From NCBI RefSeq assembly GCF_900110425.1, contig NZ_FODS01000007.1, positions 62,001 to 126,000 on the forward strand: a DNA stretch of 64,000 bases. Reading direction: 5' to 3'. The notes under the pieces were generated by a model that searched no databases, had not been told where the DNA came from, and saw nothing but the letters and a program-made list of their open reading frames with translations. The stretch comes from Salinihabitans flavidus. Its GTDB lineage: Bacteria > Pseudomonadota > Alphaproteobacteria > Rhodobacterales > Rhodobacteraceae. The stretch's first letter is position 1, and each line of letters opens with the position of its first letter. Shown in pieces: positions 26,261 to 35,379 of this stretch. The translations under genes and the position numbers were made by a program.

Positions 26261-27030
26261 TTTCCCCGCTTCTGAATGTCAGGTCTGTCTCGAAATACTA
26301 CGGCACCCGGATTGGCTGTGAAAACGTGAGCTTCGATCTCTACCCCGGTGAGGTCATGGGCATCGTGGGCGAAAGCGGCTCGGGAAAATCCACGCTTCTC
26401 AATTGCCTCGCGGGGCACCTGCCCCCCGACAGCGGAGAAGTGTTCTTCGACACACGCACCAATGGGCCGCGCGACACGCTGACCATGTCGGAACCCGAAC
26501 GCCGGATGCTCGGGCGCACCGACTGGGCCTTCGTGCATCAGCATGCCCGCGACGGGCTTCGGATGGGCGTGAGCGCGGGTGGCAATGTCGGTGAGCGGCT
26601 GATGGCCGTGGGCGCGCGCCACTACGGCAACATCCGCGCGCAGGCGGTGGACTGGCTCGGCCGGGTGGAGATCGCGGCCGACCGGATGGACGACCGCCCC
26701 GATGCGTTTTCCGGCGGGATGCAGCAGCGGCTTCAGATCGCGCGCAACCTGGTGACGGGGCCGCGACTGGTGTTCATGGACGAGCCGACAGGCGGGCTCG
26801 ACGTGAGCGTGCAGGCGCGGCTTCTCGATCTGCTGCGCGGGCTGGTGCGCGAGATGGGGCTGTCGGCCATCATCGTGACGCACGATCTGGCGGTGGTGCG
26901 GCTTCTGGCCGACCGTCTGATGGTGATGAAGGACGGCCATGTGGTGGAGGCGGGCCTGACCGATCAGGTTCTGGACGATCCGCAGCACGGCTATACCCAG
27001 CTACTGGTTTCCTCGGTGTTGCAGGTATAG
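26257..27030 (+). CDS. phnK: C-P lyase ABC-type ATPase PhnK
   Basis: The 257-residue ATPase resembles oligopeptide-type ABC proteins but has no membrane partner. It has Walker A GESGSGKST, signature FSGGMQQR, Walker B LVFMDEPTGGLDV and the H-loop VTHDL. PhnK docks on the PhnGHIJ core via PhnJ. The ATG at 26257 overlaps the phnJ stop. The operon is then interrupted by a corA-like gene before phnL. Confidence 0.95.
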   Translation: MISPLLNVRSVSKYYGTRIGCENVSFDLYPGEVMGIVGESGSGKSTLLNCLAGHLPPDSGEVFFDTRTNGPRDTLTMSEPERRMLGRTDWAFVHQHARDGLRMGVSAGGNVGERLMAVGARHYGNIRAQAVDWLGRVEIAADRMDDRPDAFSGGMQQRLQIARNLVTGPRLVFMDEPTGGLDVSVQARLLDLLRGLVREMGLSAIIVTHDLAVVRLLADRLMVMKDGHVVEAGLTDQVLDDPQHGYTQLLVSSVLQV

Positions 27031-27067
27031 TCGCCATGACGGGACATCGGACATGGAGGATGCGGCG

Positions 27068-28027
27068 ATGATAAACGGATACCGGGTAAAGGGCGACGCG
27101 CTGATCGCCGAAGCGGGTGCGACTGGCGACGACGTGATCTGGATCGACGTGCAAAGCCCCGCCGAGGAAGAGCGCAGCGCGCTGTCGCAGACCCTTGGCG
27201 TGACCTTGCCCAGTCGCGCCGACCAGGAAGAGATCGAACATTCGTCACGGCTCTACTCGGATCAGGGCATGCCGGTAATGACCGCGCTGCTACCGTCGCT
27301 TGGCGACGGAAAGAAGACCGTGGTCGCGCCCGTGACCTTCATCCTGACAGAGACGCGGCTGATCACCATCCGCCACCATGACCCGCGCCCGTTTTCGACC
27401 TTTCCCGACCGGGCGGGGCGCTCCTCGGTGGGATGCGCCAGCGCGGAGGCGGTGCTTGTCGGCCTGATCGAGGAGATCATCGACCGGCTGGCCGACATCA
27501 CCGAACTGGCAGGCCAGCAGATAGACATCATATCCCAGCGAATCTTTCAAAGTGATGAATCGCAGGAACGGGTGAACCACCGCGAAACGCTGCGCGAGAT
27601 CGGACGCAACGACGAGCTGGTGATGCACCTGCGCGAAAGTCTTCTGACGATGGAGCGGCTGATGGGCTACCTCGCCCCGGTGATGGAAACCCGCAAGGCC
27701 GACAGGGCGCTGCGCACGTCGATCAAGACGCAATCCCGCGACATCCGCACGATCACCGAACAGGCCGGTTTCCTGCAACAGAAGACCGCCCTTCTGCTGG
27801 AGGCCACGCTCGGCCTGATCAACATAGAGCAGAACGGTATCATCAAGATCTTCTCGGTCGCGGCGGTCGCCTTCCTGCCGCCGACGCTGATCGCGTCGAT
27901 CTACGGGATGAACTTCGAGCATATGCCCGAACTGGGCTGGACGTTCGGCTACCCCCTCGCCCTGCTCTTGATGGTGGCCTCGTCCCTGGGGCCGCTTTTG
28001 TATTTCCGCCGGCGCGGCTGGCTCTGA
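27068..28027 (+). CDS. CorA-family divalent-cation transporter
   Basis: The 319-residue protein is a CorA/MIT magnesium-channel homologue. A soluble N-terminal alpha/beta domain and long helix precede two C-terminal membrane segments, with the pore motif YGMNFEHMPEL between them. I start at 27068 because GGAGG lies 8 bases upstream; an ATG at 27053 lies before that site. The gene sits 37 bp after phnK and 18 bp before phnL on the same strand, so it is embedded in the C-P lyase operon. This is not a usual phn gene. A Mg, Co or Ni supply role for phosphonate enzymes is speculation. Confidence 0.88.
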   Translation: MINGYRVKGDALIAEAGATGDDVIWIDVQSPAEEERSALSQTLGVTLPSRADQEEIEHSSRLYSDQGMPVMTALLPSLGDGKKTVVAPVTFILTETRLITIRHHDPRPFSTFPDRAGRSSVGCASAEAVLVGLIEEIIDRLADITELAGQQIDIISQRIFQSDESQERVNHRETLREIGRNDELVMHLRESLLTMERLMGYLAPVMETRKADRALRTSIKTQSRDIRTITEQAGFLQQKTALLLEATLGLINIEQNGIIKIFSVAAVAFLPPTLIASIYGMNFEHMPELGWTFGYPLALLLMVASSLGPLLYFRRRGWL

Positions 28028-28045
28028 CACACCGAGGATTTGCCC

Positions 28046-28726
28046 ATGATAGACCTTAGCAATGTCAGCAAGCGGTTCACCCTGCACAATCAGGGTGGCG
28101 CGGAGATTCCGGTGATGGAGGGCGCGCATCTGAGTGTCGCCGCCGGGGAATGCGTGGCGCTGACGGGTGAGTCGGGTGCCGGGAAATCGACGCTGATGCG
28201 GATGATCTACGGCAACTACCTTGCGACATCGGGCCGGATCAAGGTGGGGGATGTGGATGTGGCGCGCGCCGCCCCGCGCGAGATCGTGGCGCTCCGGCGC
28301 GAGGGTCTGGGCTATGTCAGCCAGTTCCTGCGGGTGCTGCCGCGCGTGCCGACGCGCGAGGTTGTGGCAGAGCCGCTTCTGACGCTGGGCGTGACGCGCG
28401 AGGCGGCGCTCGCGCGGGCCGAGACACTCCTGCGGCGGCTCAACATTCCCGAACGGCTCTGGTCGCTGTCGCCCACGACGTTTTCGGGCGGAGAGCAGCA
28501 GCGCGTGAACATCGCGCGCGGCTTTGCCCATGACTATCCCGCGCTTTTGCTCGATGAGCCGACGGCGAGCCTTGACGCGATGAACCGCGAAACCGTGCTG
28601 CGGCTGATCGAAGAGGCGAAGGCGCGCGGCGCGGCGATCGTCGGGATTTTCCACGACGCCGAGGCGCGTGGGCGCGTTTGTGACCGGGAGGTTGATGTGT
28701 CGGCCTTCACGCCGAAGGCGGCCTGA
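28046..28726 (+). CDS. phnL: C-P lyase ABC-type ATPase PhnL
   Basis: The 226-residue ATPase has Walker [10 protein letters not shown], the Q-loop [12 protein letters not shown], signature FSGGEQQR and Walker [12 protein letters not shown], with [15 protein letters not shown] near the end as in PhnL. It acts with PhnGHI in making the ribose triphosphonate. I chose the ATG at 28046, preceded by GAGG, over a TTG six bases upstream. phnN starts one base after its stop. Confidence 0.94.
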   Translation: MIDLSNVSKRFTLHNQGGAEIPVMEGAHLSVAAGECVALTGESGAGKSTLMRMIYGNYLATSGRIKVGDVDVARAAPREIVALRREGLGYVSQFLRVLPRVPTREVVAEPLLTLGVTREAALARAETLLRRLNIPERLWSLSPTTFSGGEQQRVNIARGFAHDYPALLLDEPTASLDAMNRETVLRLIEEAKARGAAIVGIFHDAEARGRVCDREVDVSAFTPKAA

Positions 28727-28727
28727 G

Positions 28728-29273
28728 ATGGCGGGACGGCTCATCGCGGTGGTTGGCCCGTCGGGTGTTGGCAAGGACAGCGTCATGCGCGCGATGGCCG
28801 AGCGGCGGCCCGACCTGCATCTGGTGCGGCGGGTGATCACGCGCACCCCCGATGCGGGCGGAGAGGACTTCGACCCCGTGAGCGAAGAGGCGTTCGCCGC
28901 GCGTGCCGCCCGGGGGGAGTTCGCGCTGCACTGGCGGGCGCATGGGCTGTGCTATGGCGTGCCGGCGGGGGTGGTCGATGTGCTGGACGACGGGCGCGAT
29001 GCGCTGGTGAACCTGTCGCGGACCGCTCTGCCGGAGGCGGCGGAAAAGTTTCGCGGGCTCAAGGTCTTGGCGTTGACCGCCGCGCCGGAGGTGCTGGCGC
29101 GGCGGCTCGCGGCGCGGGGCCGCGAAAGCGAGGCGGAGATCGCGGGCAGGCTGGCGCGGGCGGGCTATGCGATTCCGGGCGGGCTCGACGTCATCGAGGT
29201 GGTCAACAATGGCCCGCTGGCCCAAACGGCAGAGGCGGCGCTGGCCGCGCTCTACCCCGCCGTGAGGGCATAG
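28728..29273 (+). CDS. phnN: Ribose 1,5-bisphosphokinase PhnN
   Basis: The 181-residue P-loop kinase has GPSGVGKDS (Walker A), RRVITRTPDAGGEDF and a GREFALHW-like guanylate-kinase-type lid (GEFALHWRAHG). PhnN phosphorylates ribose 1,5-bisphosphate to PRPP, the last step of the C-P lyase route. It follows phnL after one base and converges on the DUF1045 gene with a 22-bp overlap. Confidence 0.93.
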   Translation: MAGRLIAVVGPSGVGKDSVMRAMAERRPDLHLVRRVITRTPDAGGEDFDPVSEEAFAARAARGEFALHWRAHGLCYGVPAGVVDVLDDGRDALVNLSRTALPEAAEKFRGLKVLALTAAPEVLARRLAARGRESEAEIAGRLARAGYAIPGGLDVIEVVNNGPLAQTAEAALAALYPAVRA

Positions 29274-29941
29274 CGATGAAGCGTGTGGAACATCCCGTCC
29301 TCATCCTCGCCCACGAGCGTCAGATCGGTGATCCGGAACGGCGTGGGCCGGATCGGGTCCAGCACCGGCGCAAGGGCGGCGCGGACCGAGTCCCCCTCTG
29401 CCCGCGAGAGGCGTCCGGTCAGCGTCAGGTGAAAGCGGAACTGATCCATGACGTAGGGATAGCCCCATGTCATCAGGTTTTCCTCCTGCGCGGCGGTCAG
29501 GTTGGAGTGACGTTTCTTCTCGATTTCCTGCGCCGTCAGGGGCGCGCGGAACGCATCAAGCTCGCGCACCATGGAGGCCGCGAGCGCCTTGAGCCCGGCG
29601 GTATCGCCGCGCGGCGTGAGCGCGAGAAACGCGCCGATGCGGGACAGTTCCAGCCCGTCGAGCGTCACCGCATGGCGGCGGGCACACAGTGCGGCCATCG
29701 CCCCGGCCAGATCTTCGGCGTCCCGGCCCTCCGCAAGCCGGAAGGGCGGCTTCACCGTGCCGTGAAACCCGTATCGGCGCGGCGTTGCCGTCAGTTCGGA
29801 CACGGGGCGGGGCAGGCCGGGCACATCGGGATGATCCACCGCGCAGCCGCGCGCGATGTCCCAGCCGAGCCAGGCCGCGCCAAACTCCGCGAGCGCCCCC
29901 ACGGGGGGCGTATAGTAGACCGCAAAACGTCTATACTTCAT
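29252..29941 (-). CDS. DUF1045 / 2H-phosphoesterase-like phosphonate-operon protein
   Basis: The 229-residue protein has two HxT-type motifs, HGTVKPPF in the first half and FHLTLTG in the second, which is the pattern of the 2H phosphoesterase superfamily. It starts MKYRRFAVYYTPP and is the DUF1045 family often found in phn operons. A role in opening cyclic ribose phosphate, as PhnP does in E. coli, is attractive because no phnP is seen in the window; this is inference. The ATG at 29941 was chosen by alignment. It is divergent from phnM and overlaps the end of phnN. Confidence 0.85.
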   Translation of the reverse strand: MKYRRFAVYYTPPVGALAEFGAAWLGWDIARGCAVDHPDVPGLPRPVSELTATPRRYGFHGTVKPPFRLAEGRDAEDLAGAMAALCARRHAVTLDGLELSRIGAFLALTPRGDTAGLKALAASMVRELDAFRAPLTAQEIEKKRHSNLTAAQEENLMTWGYPYVMDQFRFHLTLTGRLSRAEGDSVRAALAPVLDPIRPTPFRITDLTLVGEDEDGMFHTLHRYALTAG

Positions 29942-29991
29942 GACCAACTCCGGTTGTTCCGACCGACCTGCCAAGGAAGGGTGACGCCCTG

Positions 29992-31134
29992 ATGACACAA
30001 GACCTTATCCTCGCCAATGCCAGGCTGGTCCTGCCCGGCGAAACCCTGACCGGAAGCCTTGTTCTGCGCGACGGGCGCATCGCGGATATTGCCGGGGGCG
30101 CCGCTGTGCCCACAGGCGCGGTGGATTGCGACGGGGATTATGTCGCGCCGGGGATGGTGGAGCTTCATACCGACAACCTCGAACGGCATATCAGCCCGCG
30201 CCCGCGCGTGTCCTGGCCGCACCAGGCAGCGATGATGGCCCATGACGCGGAGCTTGCGGGCACCGGAATCACGACCGTCTTTGACGCGATGCGCGTGGGT
30301 CTGGTCACGTCGGACGGGGTGGATCAAACCCGCTACGCGCGGGAGCTGGCGAGTGAAATGCTTGACCTTCGCGCACGCAAAGCCTTGAAAATAAGTCATT
30401 TCCTGCACCTTCGGGCCGAAATATGTTCCGATTCCCTGCTGGAGGAGATGGCGGAGTTCGGCCCCGAGGATCGGATCGGCATCGTCAGCCTGATGGATCA
30501 CACGCCCGGCCAGCGGCAGTTCCGCGACCTGACCAAGCTGAAATCCTACGTGATGGGCAAACGGGGGCTGAACGAGGCCGAGTTCACCGAGCATGTCGCC
30601 ACCCTCAAGGAGTTGCGCGCGCGCCACGGGGACCGGCATGAGGCCGGGGCGGTGGCCGAGGCGCGGCGCTTTGGCGCGGTGCTGGCCAGCCATGACGACA
30701 CCACCGAAGAGCAGGTCGCCGCATCACAGGCGCATGGCGCGCGCATCGCGGAGTTTCCCACCACGATGGAGGCCGCGAAAGCCTGCCGGGACAGGGGGCT
30801 CAGCGTGATCATGGGCGCCCCGAACCTCGTGCGCGGCGGCTCTCATTCGGGCAATGTGGCGGCGCATGAACTGGCGCGCGAGGGCCTTCTGGACATCCTG
30901 TCATCGGACTACGTGCCTGCCGCGCTTCTGCTGGCGGCCGTGCAGCTTGGCGATCTGTGGGGCGACATGGCGCACGGGATCGCCACGGTAAGCCGCGCCC
31001 CGGCGCGGGCGGCGGGGCTTGAGGATCGGGGCGAGCTCGCCATCGGGCAGCGCGCCGATCTGATCCGCTTTCGGCGGCTGGAGGGCGTGCCGGGATTGCG
31101 GGGGGTGTGGTCTGCGGGGCACCGGGTCGCCTGA
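29992..31134 (+). CDS. phnM: Alpha-D-ribose 1-methylphosphonate 5-triphosphate diphosphatase (canonical PhnM)
   Basis: This 380-residue amidohydrolase-fold enzyme removes diphosphate from the C-P lyase intermediate. It has VELHTDNLERHISPRPR, MDHTPGQRQFRDL, ASHDDT, FPTTMEAA and GAPNLVRGGSHSGNV, all matching classical PhnM. It is transcribed away from the DUF1045 gene across a 50-bp gap. The window also holds a divergent paralogue at 21188-22369. Confidence 0.95.
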   Translation: MTQDLILANARLVLPGETLTGSLVLRDGRIADIAGGAAVPTGAVDCDGDYVAPGMVELHTDNLERHISPRPRVSWPHQAAMMAHDAELAGTGITTVFDAMRVGLVTSDGVDQTRYARELASEMLDLRARKALKISHFLHLRAEICSDSLLEEMAEFGPEDRIGIVSLMDHTPGQRQFRDLTKLKSYVMGKRGLNEAEFTEHVATLKELRARHGDRHEAGAVAEARRFGAVLASHDDTTEEQVAASQAHGARIAEFPTTMEAAKACRDRGLSVIMGAPNLVRGGSHSGNVAAHELAREGLLDILSSDYVPAALLLAAVQLGDLWGDMAHGIATVSRAPARAAGLEDRGELAIGQRADLIRFRRLEGVPGLRGVWSAGHRVA

Positions 31135-31187
31135 TGGGGCGAATCACAGGTTAACGCGCTGATTTCGCTTGGAAACACGCTTTCGGC

Positions 31188-31232
31188 ATCACGTCGGTAA
31201 AACGTCGGTATTGCGTCGGTGTCGATGTCGGT
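31188..31232 (-). repeat. 11-bp iteron array, copy 1 (minus orientation)
   Basis: On the minus strand there are three 11-bp ACCGACGnnnT units plus a fourth, 12-bp relative (ACCGACATCGAC). The same order (GCAAT, TTTT, TGAT variants) recurs near 55.7 kb, and related arrays lie near 52.7 and 61.1 kb. The array sits in the gap between phnM and the yejE-like gene, both of which end here. Confidence 0.6.
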
Positions 31233-31283
31233 GCCGTGCCCCTGAACGCCATCGTCACCCAAGCGCGCGTTGCGCGCGCCGGG

Positions 31284-32435
31284 TCACGGGCGGTTGGGAT
31301 CGAGCGCATCGCGCAGCCCGTCGCCAAGGAAGTTGAAGGCCAGCACCACGATCACGATCGGCAGCATCGGGATCGCCGTCCACGGATAGATCTCGATCGA
31401 GGCGAGGTTCTGCGCGTCGTTGAGCATCACCCCCCAGCTCACGGCGGGCGCACGCAACCCCAGACCCAGAAAGCTCAGCGCCGTCTCGCCAAGGATCATC
31501 GCCGGGATCGACAGCGTGGCGCTGGCGATCAGATGCGACAGGAAGTTGGGCAGAAGGTGGCGCCCGATCACCCGGCGCGGCCCCGCGCCCATCATCTCGG
31601 CGGCGCGCACGAATTCCTCTTCGCGCAGCGACAGGAACTTGGATCGCACCGCGCGGGCAAGGCCGGGCCAGTCGAGAATCCCGAGAATGATCGAGATGAT
31701 GAAGAACACCGCCACCGGCCCCCAATGGCTTGGCACCGCCGCCGACAGCGCCAGCCAGAGCGGCAATTCCGGCAGGGAGCGCAGGATCTCGATCACCCGG
31801 TTGATGGACCAGTCGGCGAACCCGCCGAAATACCCCGCGATGGAGCCCAGAACGATCCCGATGGCGAAGGACACGGTGATCCCGACAAGCCCCACGGTGA
31901 GCGAAAGCTGCGCGCCGTAAAGGATACGCGAGAACACGTCGCGGCCAAGCCGGTCGGAGCCGAGAAGAAAGAGCGTCGCCCCCTCCGGCGCGCAGACAAG
32001 ATGCCGGTCTGTGGGGATCAGCCCCGCGAGCCGGTATTCCCCGCCCTCGCAGAAAAATTTGAGCGGCGCGGGGTTGTCCCGGTCGGGAATGTAGGTCCAG
32101 CGGAAATTTTCCAGATCTGCCTCTGCGGTGAGGGGGATCACATGCGGGCCGATGAACCGCCCCTCGTGAAAGAAATGCACCATCTGTGGCGGGGCATAGA
32201 GGTGATCGGCATGCCGCTCGCTCGCGGTATAGGGCGCGATGAACCCGGCAAAGGGCAGCAGCACATACGACAGGAGCAGGAAAATCCCCGCCAGAAGCGC
32301 CAGCCGGTGCGACCGGAAGCGCCGCCAGATCAGAAGCCAGTTCGGCGCGTCGAGATCGGGGTTGCGGACTTCGCTTTCATCCTCGGGCGCATAGGGTCGG
32401 TCATCGACATAGCGGCCATCGGGCAGGGTGGTCAT
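31284..32435 (-). CDS. yejE: Peptide-type ABC transporter permease (YejE-like)
   Basis: The 383-residue permease has a first helix at about residues 46-68, a large periplasmic loop (about 70-160) and a five-helix BPD_transp_1 core with EEEFVRAAEMMGAGPRRVI as the EAA loop. The long loop after the first helix is typical of YejE compared with DppC. It is the last gene of a minus-strand set with yejB, a binding protein and a double-ATPase gene; its start overlaps yejB by ATGA. Confidence 0.85.
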   Translation of the reverse strand: MTTLPDGRYVDDRPYAPEDESEVRNPDLDAPNWLLIWRRFRSHRLALLAGIFLLLSYVLLPFAGFIAPYTASERHADHLYAPPQMVHFFHEGRFIGPHVIPLTAEADLENFRWTYIPDRDNPAPLKFFCEGGEYRLAGLIPTDRHLVCAPEGATLFLLGSDRLGRDVFSRILYGAQLSLTVGLVGITVSFAIGIVLGSIAGYFGGFADWSINRVIEILRSLPELPLWLALSAAVPSHWGPVAVFFIISIILGILDWPGLARAVRSKFLSLREEEFVRAAEMMGAGPRRVIGRHLLPNFLSHLIASATLSIPAMILGETALSFLGLGLRAPAVSWGVMLNDAQNLASIEIYPWTAIPMLPIVIVVLAFNFLGDGLRDALDPNRP

Positions 32436-33460
32436 GTTTCGCGCCCTCCGAAGCGGATGCGCGGATCGAGCAGCGCCAGAAGCAGGTCGGAAACCAGCGT
32501 GCCGATCAGCGTCAGAAGGGCCACGAACATCAGCACAAACCCGGCGAGGAACTGATCCTGGCTTTTCAGTGCCTGAAGCAGCACCGGCCCAATGGTCTGA
32601 AGCCCGAGCACCACCGACACCAGAACAGAGCCGGAAATCAGCGCCGGAAGCAGCGTGCCGATGTCGGCCACGAAGGGGTTGAAGGCGACGCGCAGCGGGT
32701 ATTTCACCAGCATCCGGCTTTCGCGCATCCCCTTGGCGCGGGCGGTTTCCACGTAGGGTTTGCTCAGCTCGTCAAGAAGATTGGCGCGCAGGCGCTGCTG
32801 CATCGCGGCGGCCCCGGAGGTGCCGATCACGAAGGTCGGGATGATCAGGTGAATGAGGATGGAGCGCATCTTCTCGAAGCTCATCGGCTCACCCTCGAAC
32901 CGTGGTGCCATCAGCCCGCCGATGGGCAGGTCGAGGTATTTGTGCCCGTAGTAGAACAGGATCAGCGCTAGCAGGAAGTTCGGCGTGGCAAGGCCCAGAT
33001 AGCCGACGAAGGCGGTGGTGTAATCCACCCACGTCTTGGACCGCGCCGCCGCCAGCACGCCCAGCGGCAGCGCCACGGCATAGACAAAGAGAACGGCGGC
33101 AAGGTTGACCAGGATCGTAAGCCACAGCGCCTCCCCGACAAGGTCGGCAACGGGGCGGTCAAACTCGAACGACCAGCCGAAATCGCCCTGAAGCATCCCG
33201 GAAAACCCCTGCGGTCCGGGGGCGAAGCCGACCCAGATCAGGTATTGCTCCCAGATCGGACGGTCGAGCGCGTATTCCTTGCGCAGAAACTCGGCCTTGG
33301 CGATGCCCGCCTCCTGCCCGGTCGCGCGCAGCTCGTCGATCTGGTTGGACAGGTAGTCGCCGGGTGGCAGGTTGATGATGACGAACACCAGAGCGGAGAC
33401 CACGACAAGCGTGGCCAGCATGGTCAGAAGCCGCATGACGGCGAAACGCAGTATCGCCAT
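32432..33460 (-). CDS. yejB: Peptide-type ABC transporter permease (YejB-like)
   Basis: The 342-residue permease has a first helix at about residues 9-30 (with INLPPGDYL just after), a periplasmic stretch, and a core with the EAA region ARAKGMRESRMLVKYPLR. The PPGDYL segment and length fit YejB/DppB-type permeases. It overlaps the binding-protein gene by one base and yejE by four. With YejE it forms the channel for peptides such as microcin C in E. coli; the substrate here is unknown. Confidence 0.85.
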   Translation of the reverse strand: MAILRFAVMRLLTMLATLVVVSALVFVIINLPPGDYLSNQIDELRATGQEAGIAKAEFLRKEYALDRPIWEQYLIWVGFAPGPQGFSGMLQGDFGWSFEFDRPVADLVGEALWLTILVNLAAVLFVYAVALPLGVLAAARSKTWVDYTTAFVGYLGLATPNFLLALILFYYGHKYLDLPIGGLMAPRFEGEPMSFEKMRSILIHLIIPTFVIGTSGAAAMQQRLRANLLDELSKPYVETARAKGMRESRMLVKYPLRVAFNPFVADIGTLLPALISGSVLVSVVLGLQTIGPVLLQALKSQDQFLAGFVLMFVALLTLIGTLVSDLLLALLDPRIRFGGRET

Positions 33461-35379
33461 CAGCTCTCGCCCTCCGGCGCGGGATCATCGGCAAAGAAGA
33501 ATTCATCCATCCGGTGAATCCCGAAATGCGCCCCCGGATCCCATGCCCAGATCGCGTCTTGCGGCACGTTGCGCAGGCGGTTGGACACGACCACGGGCTG
33601 CGGCGCCCCCGACAGGATTCCGATGGCAAAGACGTTCTCGGCGTGGATGTCGACCATCTCCTGCCAGATTTCGGCCTTGCGTTCGGGGCTGGCGGTGCGG
33701 GCCCATTCGTCGGCCAGATCCATCAGGCGGCGGGCGGCGGGCATGTCGGGCGGCTCTCCCAGCTCTCCGTGCGTCTGGTAATGCTGCCCCCATTTCGGCC
33801 ATGCGAGGAAATCCTGCTGATGCGGCGCGACATGGGCCGGGCGCGTATCGGCCTGCGGCAACCCGTTGTCCCAGCCATACCAGACAGAGGCCATCGTGAC
33901 CCCCGAATAGACCCGGTTGCGCAGGATGCCGCGTTCCAGCGGGCGCATCACCAGCTTGATCCCGATCTCGCGCCACGTGTCGGTGATGATCTGAAGCGCG
34001 TTCTCGACCTCCTGCCGCTCTCCGGCGGTCTCGATCACGAACCACGCGGGCCGCCCGTCCGGCAGAAGGCGGATACCGCTGTCGTCACGCTCCGTCAGCC
34101 CCATTTCATCGAGCAGGCGGTTCGCCTCCTGCGGGTCGTAACGTGCCCATGCGCTTCGGTTCTCGGGGCGGAAAAAGGGGCTTTGCGGCAGAACGGTCAT
34201 GCCGCCCTCGTCCCCCAGCCCGAAATAAAGCGCGCGGTTGATCATCCGCCGGTCGATCCCAAGCGAGAGCGCGCGCCGGAACCGCACGTCGCGCATGACC
34301 CCGCGCCAGAGCGGATCGTTGAAATTCAGGTTCGGATAGATGGCGATCTGCGAGGCGGTCCCGTTGTCCCAGAGCAGGACGCGGTATTCACCGCGCTCCG
34401 CCTCGCCCTTCTTGAGGATGGAGACATCGTTGAAATCAAGGCCGCGCGCCTGAAGATCGACCTCACCGGCGTTGGATTTGGCCGCCACCAGCCCCGGCCC
34501 GACCACCAGCATCTCCACCACGTCGATATAGGGAAGCTGCACGCCGCGCGCATCGACCCGGTGATAGAAGGGGTTGCGCACGAAGAGAAAGCGGCTCTTG
34601 CCCTCGGCGGTGGCGAGCATCCACGGTTGCAGCGTCGGCAATTCGTGGTTGTCGAACTTGTACATGTTGTCATAGCGGTTGTGCAGTGCCGCCCAGCTTC
34701 GCACCCGTTTCTCACGCATCAGCGCCTTCAGGTCATCGGGGTCCGCGAAATCGGCGTGATACTGGCGCAGGTAGTGCGCGGGCCGGTAGATGAAAGGCGG
34801 GCGCGCCTGTGCCAGCGCCTGAAGGAAGTCGGGGTTGGGGTGCGCCCACTCGAAGATCACGGTGTGGGCATCGGGAAAGCGCACATCGGGCAATTCCCCC
34901 CGCACTCGCAGAAACTCCTCGGGGCCCGACGGGCTCAGCTCCGGATGGGTGGCGACATGGTTCCACCAGTAGGCGAAATCATCGGAGGTGAAGGGCGCGC
35001 CGTCAGACCAGCGGTGACCGGGCCGCAGATGCAGGGTGAATCTGCGCCCCTCCTCGACGTCGATGGCGCGCAGCAGGTCCGGTTGCAGGGTGTAGTCGCG
35101 GTCATAGCCCATAAGCCGGGCATAGCCGTAGACCACCATCTGCCGCACGTCCTTGGTGCGCGTGACCATGGTGCGCAGCGTGCCGCCCTGCGTGCCGAAC
35201 TCGCGCCCCTTTGCGGGCGGATCGACGACACGCGGGGTTTGCGGCACACGCTCGGCGACCGGCGGCAGATCGCCGGCGGCGACCTCATCGCCCCAGAACG
35301 TGCTTTCGCGGTAATCGAGCGCGAGCGCGGGCAGCGCCAGCATCAGCGCGGCGAGGATCGTGGCAAGGCGTTCAAACAT
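33460..35379 (-). CDS. yejA: Extracellular solute-binding protein, family 5 (YejA-like)
   Basis: The 639-residue periplasmic protein has a signal peptide (hydrophobic about residues 6-20, ALA-LD) and a family-5 binding core with LHLRPGHRWSDGAPFTSDDF and a FRRALSLGIDR segment. YejA-type proteins are longer than OppA, as here. The ATG at 35379 gives a clean signal peptide and overlaps the upstream ATPase gene by 8 bp; the longer frame to 35463 lies inside that gene. It is the ligand receptor of the Yej-like system. Confidence 0.88.
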   Translation of the reverse strand: MFERLATILAALMLALPALALDYRESTFWGDEVAAGDLPPVAERVPQTPRVVDPPAKGREFGTQGGTLRTMVTRTKDVRQMVVYGYARLMGYDRDYTLQPDLLRAIDVEEGRRFTLHLRPGHRWSDGAPFTSDDFAYWWNHVATHPELSPSGPEEFLRVRGELPDVRFPDAHTVIFEWAHPNPDFLQALAQARPPFIYRPAHYLRQYHADFADPDDLKALMREKRVRSWAALHNRYDNMYKFDNHELPTLQPWMLATAEGKSRFLFVRNPFYHRVDARGVQLPYIDVVEMLVVGPGLVAAKSNAGEVDLQARGLDFNDVSILKKGEAERGEYRVLLWDNGTASQIAIYPNLNFNDPLWRGVMRDVRFRRALSLGIDRRMINRALYFGLGDEGGMTVLPQSPFFRPENRSAWARYDPQEANRLLDEMGLTERDDSGIRLLPDGRPAWFVIETAGERQEVENALQIITDTWREIGIKLVMRPLERGILRNRVYSGVTMASVWYGWDNGLPQADTRPAHVAPHQQDFLAWPKWGQHYQTHGELGEPPDMPAARRLMDLADEWARTASPERKAEIWQEMVDIHAENVFAIGILSGAPQPVVVSNRLRNVPQDAIWAWDPGAHFGIHRMDEFFFADDPAPEGES

